Assembly (NCBI RefSeq): GCF_008364685.1
Contig: NZ_VTTL01000001.1
Location: 310,001-374,000 of the forward strand
DNA: 64,000 nt
DNA from: Xanthobacter oligotrophicus
Lineage (GTDB): Bacteria > Pseudomonadota > Alphaproteobacteria > Rhizobiales > Xanthobacteraceae
Direction of reading: 5' to 3'
Of this stretch, positions 58,405-64,000 are shown one piece after another. Both the position numbers and the translations under genes were made by a program. Positions within the stretch are counted from its first letter, which is position 1, and each line of letters opens with the position of its first letter. The notes below the pieces were generated by a model. It made no database searches. It was not told the origin of the DNA and saw only the letters and a list, made by a program, of their open reading frames with translations.

Positions 58405-60694
58405 AGATGATATTCGCTTCCACATTCCTAAGGGTGGTGTTTTTCAGGTTTACACCCATGTCCGGGTCGTAAAGATCAAGGCCCTCGAACCGCAGCACAT
58501 CGTCCCCAAGGTTCCGGTGCACCGGCCGCAGGACCTTCGCCGCCAGCCATTCGTTGCGGGCGGCGCGGGGGATCGGCACCATGTATTGCTGGAGCCGGCG
58601 CAGGTCGCCGCCACTCGGCTGCTCCATGGCGGCGATGCGGTCGAGGAGAAGCTTCGCGTCATCGTCTTCGGCGTCCGCCCGCCACGGCACGACCACGGAG
58701 ACCATCGTCTCCTCGATGAGCCGGAAGGCCTCGGCGATAGAGCGGAACGGGAAGGCCCCGTCCGCCGCCCGCTCGCGGATGGCCCGCAGGATGCCGGGCC
58801 GCCCTGCCACCTCCGCCGTGTCGAACGCCTCCGGCCCCTTCTGCCAGTAAAGCTCGCGGAAATAGGCCCGGACCGCATCAAGGCCGAGCGGATCGTCGGA
58901 TGCCGCGAGAATGGGCGCCGCGGCCTGCCAGCGCAGGCGCACGTCGCGCGCGCCGGTGGCCGCCTCGGGCTGGAACACCACCACGCGGCCGCTCGCCCGC
59001 CGCCCCTCCCGATTGCAGCGGCCCGCCGCCTGCGCGATGCTCTCCAGGCCCGCCGCCGCGCGCCAGACCTCCGGAAAATCCACGTCCACCCCCGCCTCGA
59101 TCAGGGAGGTGGCGACGAGCCGCACCGGCCGGCCCGCCGCCAGATCGGACCGGACCTGCGACAGCACCGCCCGGCGATGGCGCGGGCACATGAGCGTGGT
59201 CAAATGCAGGGCGCCCGGCAGCTGGCGGATGGCGCCATAAAGCTCTTGCGCATGGGCGCGGCTGTTGACGATGCACAGCATCTGCGGCTGGGCGGTGAAA
59301 CGATCGGCGACGACGCCGTCCGCCACCGGCGCGACAAGGGTCTCCACCTCCACCCGCTTCAGCGCGGCGTAGAGGCGCTCCGGGTCCGGCGCCAGTTCCC
59401 GGTCGTCGCCCAGCTCGAAGCCGCCGGTGAAGTGGTCCTTGGCCCGCAGCGCCGGCTGGGTGGCGGTGCACAGCACCACGCTGGTGCGGTAGTGGCGCGC
59501 CAGCTCGTCGAGGGCCGCCATACAGGGCCGCAGGAGCGTGAGCGGCAGGGTCTGCGCCTCGTCCAGCACCACCACGCTGCCGGCGATGTTGTGGAGCTTG
59601 CGGCAGCGGGAGGTCCGGTTCGCGAACAGGCTCTCGAAGAACTGTACCGCCGTCGTCACCACGATGGGCACGTCCCAGTTCTCCGCCGCCCGGCGCAGGC
59701 GGGTGAGGCCGTCGGCGCCCTCCCGGTCGGCGCCGGCGGCCGTGACCGCCTCGTCCCAGTCGAAGCTCGCGTGATGCTCCAGAATGTCGTCCCGCGTGCC
59801 GAGGGCGTGGCGGAACACCTGCGCCGTCTGCTCGATGATGGATGTGAACGGAATGACATAGATGACCCGCCGCAGGCCGTGCCGCACCGCATGCTCCAGG
59901 GCGAAGGACAGGGAGGCCAGGGTCTTGCCCCCGCCGGTGGGCACGGTGAGGCTGAACAGGCCCGGCGGCAGCGCCGCCTTCGCCGTCGCATGGGCGAGGA
60001 TTTCCGCCCGCAGCGCGTTGAGCGGCGTGTCCGGCGCGCCGGCACCTAGGCGCTGCATATGCTCGGTCAGGCGCTGGTGCAGGACCGCCAGCGGCAGGTG
60101 CCCGCCGCGCGCCACGTCGTCGTCCTGAGCCTGCGCATAAAAGGCCTCGGTCGCCAGGAAGTCGGCATCCACCAGGCAGGAAAACAGCATGCGGATGAGG
60201 AAGCTCAAGGTGAAACCCTGCGGTCCGCGTCGTTCGAATGCACGGCCTGGAGCAAGGGCGGCGGGCGGCGGGAGGGGCCCCACGAGTTGCTCCCACCGCG
60301 CGGGCAGGCTTTCCCCTGCCCGCTTCAACCGCTCCTGCAGGTCGATGCCGTCCGCGAGGCCAGCATGGTGGGCGGCGATGATCGCCGAAAGAATGCTGCC
60401 GTAGGAGCGGTCGTAGGTCTGGCGCGCCAGGACCGCGCCGGCCGTGGAGTGATCACCCCCGACCGGCTGGTCGCCCCGGATATAGGACTGGAACTGCGGG
60501 GAGAGCTTGCCGAGATCGTGCAGCAGCCCGGACATCCGCGCCACCTCGGCCCACCCGAAGGGGTCGGCAAAGGCGGCGGCGCCGTCCGCCACCTCCAGCA
60601 GGTGCTGCTCAAGCGGCTCCCACGGCCGGTCGATTTCCGGCGGCAGGGAATGGGCGAACACATCCGCGAATGCGCCCGTCATCTTGTGATCCAT
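58400..60694 (-). CDS. cas3: Cas3 HD nuclease-helicase
   Basis: 764 aa from 'MDHKMTGAF' (an ATG four codons on is possible). N-terminal HD nuclease: 'GLLHDLGKLSPQF' (His59-Asp60) and 'GGDHSTAGA'. SF2 helicase: Walker A 'TGGGKTLASLSFAL', DEAH-type box 'VVLDEAQTLP', motif VI region 'SLIEAGVDVDF...QAAGRCNREG'. Recruited by Cascade to shred target DNA. First gene of the operon, separated from cas5 by the guide-RNA region. Confidence 0.96.
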   Translation of the reverse strand: MDHKMTGAFADVFAHSLPPEIDRPWEPLEQHLLEVADGAAAFADPFGWAEVARMSGLLHDLGKLSPQFQSYIRGDQPVGGDHSTAGAVLARQTYDRSYGSILSAIIAAHHAGLADGIDLQERLKRAGESLPARWEQLVGPLPPPAALAPGRAFERRGPQGFTLSFLIRMLFSCLVDADFLATEAFYAQAQDDDVARGGHLPLAVLHQRLTEHMQRLGAGAPDTPLNALRAEILAHATAKAALPPGLFSLTVPTGGGKTLASLSFALEHAVRHGLRRVIYVIPFTSIIEQTAQVFRHALGTRDDILEHHASFDWDEAVTAAGADREGADGLTRLRRAAENWDVPIVVTTAVQFFESLFANRTSRCRKLHNIAGSVVVLDEAQTLPLTLLRPCMAALDELARHYRTSVVLCTATQPALRAKDHFTGGFELGDDRELAPDPERLYAALKRVEVETLVAPVADGVVADRFTAQPQMLCIVNSRAHAQELYGAIRQLPGALHLTTLMCPRHRRAVLSQVRSDLAAGRPVRLVATSLIEAGVDVDFPEVWRAAAGLESIAQAAGRCNREGRRASGRVVVFQPEAATGARDVRLRWQAAAPILAASDDPLGLDAVRAYFRELYWQKGPEAFDTAEVAGRPGILRAIRERAADGAFPFRSIAEAFRLIEETMVSVVVPWRADAEDDDAKLLLDRIAAMEQPSGGDLRRLQQYMVPIPRAARNEWLAAKVLRPVHRNLGDDVLRFEGLDLYDPDMGVNLKNTTLRNVEANIIS

Positions 60695-60845
60695 CGCGCC
60701 GAATCCCACCCCAATCCAGCAAAGACCGGCAGGTTGCCCGGGTGATCGCCAGATTGCGATGACAAACCCGCCCAAGCCGCAAACGCGCCGCGCCGGGGAC
60801 AGCTGCCGGCCGCGGGCGATTGACCCCCACATCCTCAATCCCCGC

Positions 60846-60888
60846 TTGACAGGCGGCCTCCCTGATCAATAATCAGATTGTCGGACAA
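60846..60888 (+). promoter_or_regulatory. Promoter and GntR-like palindrome of the substrate-binding protein gene
   Basis: TTGACA (60846-60851), 17-nt spacer, ATAATC (60869-60874). The expected start point falls in the perfect palindrome TTGTCGGACAA (60878-60888), which resembles TTGT-N-ACAA operators of FadR-type GntR repressors. The arrangement suggests repression by a metabolite-responsive regulator not in this window. Confidence 0.6.
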
Positions 60889-60941
60889 ACAGAATAACGA
60901 CGCTCGAAGAGGCGCCGAGGGTGTCCGCGGGGAGGAAAGAC

Positions 60942-62159
60942 ATGGCGATGAAACGGTTTTGCGCGGGCCTCGTCGGCGCTGCGCTGCTGGTGGCGGCCGG
61001 CACGGCGGCGGCACAGGTGCCGGCGCGGGGCATCAAGGTCGGCGTGCTCACCGATCTCAGCGGCGTCTACACCGATCTCGTGGGGCAAGGCTCCATCGAA
61101 GCGGCGAAGATGGCGGTGGAGGATTTCGGCGGCACCATCGACGGCAAGCCCATCACCATCGTTTCGGCCGACGGCCAGAACAAGGCGGATGTGGGCGCCT
61201 CCATCGCCCGGCGCTGGATCGACGAAGACAATGTGGACGTGATCGTGGACGTGCCCAACACGGCCATCGCCCTCGCGGTGCAGGAGATCACCCGCGCCAA
61301 GAACAAGGTGCTGCTGAACACCGGCGCCGGCTCCACGGTCTTCACCAACAAGGCCTGCTCGCCCACCTCGTTCCACTGGGTCTATGATTCCTACGCCATG
61401 GCCAATGGCACCGCCCGCTCGGTGGTCGCCGAGGGCGGCGACAGCTGGTACTTCCTGACAGCCGACTACGCCTTCGGCCAGTCGCTGGAGCGGGACGCTT
61501 CCGAGATCGTCCGCGCCAATGGCGGCAAGGTGCTCGGCTCGGTGCGCCATCCGCTGAGCAATTCGGATTTCTCGTCCTTCCTGCTGCAGGCCCAGGCCTC
61601 CGGGGCGAAAGTCATCGCATTCGCCAACGGCGGGGCGGACCTTATCAATTCCATCAAGCAGGCCCATGAATTCGGCATCGGCGGCGACAAGCAGCGCCTC
61701 GCGGCCATGGTCATCTTCATCACCGACATCCACGCCCTCGGCCTCACCCAGGCGCAGGGCCTGCTGCTGACCACCGGCTTCTACTGGGACATGGATGCGC
61801 AGAACCGCGCCTGGTCGGAGCGCTGGGCCAAGCGCATGGGCGGCCGCAAGCCCACCATGCTGCATGCCGGCGTCTATTCGGCGGTGCTGCATTTCCTGCG
61901 CTCGGCCAAGGCCGCCAACTCGGTTGAGGGCAATGTGGTCGCCGACAAGATGCGCGAACTGCCCATCGACGACTTCTTCGCCCGCAACGGCTCCATCCGC
62001 CCCGACGGCCGCATGATCCACGACATGTATCTGGCGCAGGTGAAGACCCCGGCCGAATCCAAGGGGCCGTGGGATTACCTGAAGATCGTCCGCACCATTC
62101 CCGCGGCGGACGCCTTCCAACCCCTGTCGCGCAGCGAATGCCCGCTGGTGAAGAAATGA
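60942..62159 (+). CDS. ABC transporter substrate-binding protein, branched-chain amino-acid type
   Basis: 405 aa; GGAGG six bases before the ATG. Signal peptide to about A-A-A-Q (residue ~24). 'IKVGVLTDLSGVYTDLVGQGSIEAAKMAVEDFGG' and 'LNTGAGSTVFTNKACSPTSFHWVYDSYAMA' are Peripla_BP_6 (LivJ/HAAT) segments. Relatives near acyl-CoA enzymes often bind aromatic or short-chain carboxylates, not amino acids. No permease genes follow directly. Confidence 0.9.
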   Translation: MAMKRFCAGLVGAALLVAAGTAAAQVPARGIKVGVLTDLSGVYTDLVGQGSIEAAKMAVEDFGGTIDGKPITIVSADGQNKADVGASIARRWIDEDNVDVIVDVPNTAIALAVQEITRAKNKVLLNTGAGSTVFTNKACSPTSFHWVYDSYAMANGTARSVVAEGGDSWYFLTADYAFGQSLERDASEIVRANGGKVLGSVRHPLSNSDFSSFLLQAQASGAKVIAFANGGADLINSIKQAHEFGIGGDKQRLAAMVIFITDIHALGLTQAQGLLLTTGFYWDMDAQNRAWSERWAKRMGGRKPTMLHAGVYSAVLHFLRSAKAANSVEGNVVADKMRELPIDDFFARNGSIRPDGRMIHDMYLAQVKTPAESKGPWDYLKIVRTIPAADAFQPLSRSECPLVKK

Positions 62160-62266
62160 ACGGCCGGCCGGGGAGCGTCCGCGCGTCCCGGCTCTCCCGC
62201 ACGCAACACGACCGCCTTCCCGATCCGCTCGGGACACGCTCCCGGCCGCCTTTGACGCGAGGATCC

Positions 62267-63328
62267 ATGTCGCCTGTCGCACCCACGCCTGTCGCAGCCC
62301 CATCGGCGCCGGCCACCGCAGGTTTCGATGCCGAAGCGCTGGCGGGCCATCTCGCCGCGCTCGTGCCGGGCTTCCGCGGGCCGGTGGAGGTGGCGCCCAT
62401 CTCCGGCGGGCAGTCCAACCCCACCTTCTTCGTGGACAGTCCCAGCCACCGGCTGGTGCTGCGCAAGCAGCCGGGCGGGCCCGTACTGCCCTCGGCCCAT
62501 GCGGTGGACCGCGAGCACCGCATCCAGCACGCCCTCGCCGACAGCGACGTGCCGGTGCCGCGTATGGTGCATTTCTGCGCCGATCCCTCGGTCATCGGCA
62601 CGCCCTTCTATGTGATGGAGCGGCTGGACGGCCGGGTGTTCGGCGATTGCGGCCTCGCCGCCGCGCCGGTGGACGAGCGCAAGGCCATGTACCGCAGCGC
62701 CGCCCACATGCTGGCGCGGCTCCATGGGGTGGATTGGCGCGCCGTGGGGCTCGGCGACTATGGCCGGCCCGATGGCTATTTCGAGCGGCAGGTGGCGCGC
62801 TGGACCCGCCAGTGGCAGCAATCCCGCACCCGCGAGCTGGCGGAGGTGGACGCGCTCATCGACTGGCTGCCGCGCCACTTCCCCGCCTCCGGCGCGCCCA
62901 CCATCGCCCACGGGGATTTTCGCATCGGCAACCTCATGTTCCACCCCGTGGAGCCGCGGGTGATCGCGGTGCTCGACTGGGAACTCTCCACCATCGGCGA
63001 TCCCATGGCGGACGTGGCCCATTTCGGCGTCACCTGGGACACGCGGCCGGAGGAATATGGCGGCCTCAGGGGCACCGACCTTGCCGCGCAGGGCCTGCCG
63101 GAGCGCGAGGATTTCCTCAACTGGTATGGCGCCGCCGGCGGCCGGGCGGAGGATTTCGCCCCCTTCCACCGGGTGTTCGCCCTGTTCCGCTTCGCCGTGA
63201 TCTTCGAGGGCATCGCCGCCCGCGCCAGGAACGGCAACGCCGCATCCGAAGGCGCCGAAAGCGTCGGCCGCCTGTCCGAGAACTACGCGCGCCGCGCCGT
63301 CGAACTCATCACCGCGGGCGCCGCCTGA
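62267..63328 (+). CDS. APH-family phosphotransferase, ACAD10/11-type
   Basis: 353 aa. 'ISGGQSNPTFFV' (nucleotide loop), 'LVLRKQPGGPVLPSAHAVDREHRI' (Lys and Glu), 'IAHGDFRIGNLMFHPVEPRVIAVLDWELSTIGDPMADVAHFGV' (catalytic HGDxxxxN and metal DWE). Homologous to the kinase part of human ACAD10/11, which phosphorylates 4-hydroxyacyl-CoAs ahead of an acyl-CoA dehydrogenase; the next gene is such a dehydrogenase, so the pair probably acts together. Confidence 0.88.
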   Translation: MSPVAPTPVAAPSAPATAGFDAEALAGHLAALVPGFRGPVEVAPISGGQSNPTFFVDSPSHRLVLRKQPGGPVLPSAHAVDREHRIQHALADSDVPVPRMVHFCADPSVIGTPFYVMERLDGRVFGDCGLAAAPVDERKAMYRSAAHMLARLHGVDWRAVGLGDYGRPDGYFERQVARWTRQWQQSRTRELAEVDALIDWLPRHFPASGAPTIAHGDFRIGNLMFHPVEPRVIAVLDWELSTIGDPMADVAHFGVTWDTRPEEYGGLRGTDLAAQGLPEREDFLNWYGAAGGRAEDFAPFHRVFALFRFAVIFEGIAARARNGNAASEGAESVGRLSENYARRAVELITAGAA

Positions 63329-63359
63329 GGCCCGCCTGCGGGAACAAGGAAGACAACAG

Positions 63360-64000
63360 ATGGATTTCGCTTACTCCGACAAGGTCGAGGGCCTGCGCAC
63401 CCGCGTCAGCGATTTCATGGCGGCGCACGTGCTGCCGGCCAACACCCAGTGGCACCGCGAGGTGGAGGCGGGCCGCTATCCCCTCGACCTGATCGAGCGG
63501 CTGAAGGCGAAAGCCTATTCCGAGGGCCTGTGGAACCTGTTCCTGCCGGCGTTGAAGGACGACGAGCCGGGCACGCGCCTCACGAATCTGGAATATGCCC
63601 CGCTGGCGGAAATCATGGGCCGCATTCCGTGGGCGGCGGAAGTGTTCAACTGCAACGCGCCGGACACGGGGAACATGGAGATCCTCCACATGTTCGCCAC
63701 GCCCGCCCAGCGTGAGCAATGGCTCGCGCCGCTGCTGGAAGGGCGCATCCGCTCCTGCGTCGGCATCACCGAGCCGGACACAGCCTCCTCCGACCCCACC
63801 AATCTTCAGACCACCATCCTGCGCGACGGCAACGACTACGTCATCAACGGGCGCAAGTGGTTCACCACCGGCGCCAAGCACCCCAACAACCGCTTCGTGA
63901 TCGTGATGGGCCTGTCCGATCCGCGCCCCGAGGCCGATCCCCACGCCCGCCATTCCATGGTCATCGTGCCGTTCGACGCCCCCGGCGTGCGGCTGGTACG
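63360..64000 (+). CDS. Acyl-CoA dehydrogenase, N-terminal part (truncated by window end)
   Basis: At least 213 residues, open at the edge. 'MDFAYSDKVEGLRTRVSDFMAAHV' and 'GITEPDTASSDPTNLQTTILRDGNDYVINGRKWFTTGAKHPNNRFVIVMG' are the FAD/substrate-binding middle domain of the long ACAD10/11-like branch. It lies 31 nt after the phosphotransferase gene, with GGAAG upstream of the ATG; probably the same operon. Confidence 0.93.
   Translation, partial: MDFAYSDKVEGLRTRVSDFMAAHVLPANTQWHREVEAGRYPLDLIERLKAKAYSEGLWNLFLPALKDDEPGTRLTNLEYAPLAEIMGRIPWAAEVFNCNAPDTGNMEILHMFATPAQREQWLAPLLEGRIRSCVGITEPDTASSDPTNLQTTILRDGNDYVINGRKWFTTGAKHPNNRFVIVMGLSDPRPEADPHARHSMVIVPFDAPGVRLV

Overview
The window is GC-rich chromosomal DNA of a methylotrophic alphaproteobacterium, most likely of the Xanthobacteraceae (Hyphomicrobiales: Xanthobacter, Azorhizobium, Ancylobacter and relatives). 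The evidence is the F1-ATPase zeta inhibitor beside purCSQL-bolA-grxD, the MlaE-F-D plus PqiC-like lipoprotein layout, an alphaproteobacterial SOS box (GTTC-N7-GTTC) at recA, a typical Rhizobiales extragenic palindromic repeat, and a bacterial tetrahydromethanopterin/methanofuran biosynthesis block. The assignment rests on family recognition, not on a database search.

Layout. 1-8.5 kb: end of a giant coiled-coil protein, an orphan ParA-like ATPase, a P1 self-processing peptidase with a small membrane partner, an FAD protein, a SixA-type phosphatase and a YcjX NTPase. 8.5-12.1 kb (minus): lipid-transport (Mla) operon. 12.5-22.2 kb: dipeptide epimerase/DgcA, MFS transporter, threonine dehydratase-like enzyme, glycosyltransferase with a metallophosphoesterase, LysE exporter, FAH-family enzyme, YbdK ligase, RsmE and a cytochrome c. 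22.3-26.3 kb: five translationally coupled C1-cofactor genes (amino-acid kinase/MfnE-like, DmrB-like flavoprotein, DUF6513, DUF447, MfnB). 26.3-47.6 kb is mostly core: glutamine amidotransferase, riboswitch-controlled mntP, rpsD, zeta, purC-purS-purQ-purL, bolA, grxD, folD, a GGDEF-EAL protein, mgtE, a pentapeptide protein, a polysaccharide deacetylase, tRNA-Leu(GAG), lipB, alaS and recA.

48.2-60.7 kb is a complete type I-C CRISPR-Cas locus. A 66-repeat/65-spacer array reads on the plus strand. cas3-cas5-cas8c-cas7-cas4-cas1-cas2 reads on the minus strand toward it, so array and operon converge, and the degenerate last repeat touches the cas2 stop codon. The most interesting element is in the 367-bp gap between cas3 and cas5. 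It holds a solitary degenerate repeat, a spacer-like tail and a rho-independent terminator, in the operon direction. The spacer-like part matches, next to a TTC PAM, a site about 175 bp upstream just past the cas3 stop, and most of its mismatches near the PAM fall on type I 'flipped' positions. This is the architecture of a CreA/CreR guide (CRISPR-resembling RNA) that would send Cascade to the locus's own regulatory DNA, possibly paired with a CreT-like mini-ORF.

60.9-64 kb: a branched-chain-type ABC substrate-binding protein behind a good sigma-70 promoter and palindrome, then a phosphotransferase-family protein and the start of an acyl-CoA dehydrogenase, which together resemble an ACAD10/11-type acyl-CoA degradation pair.
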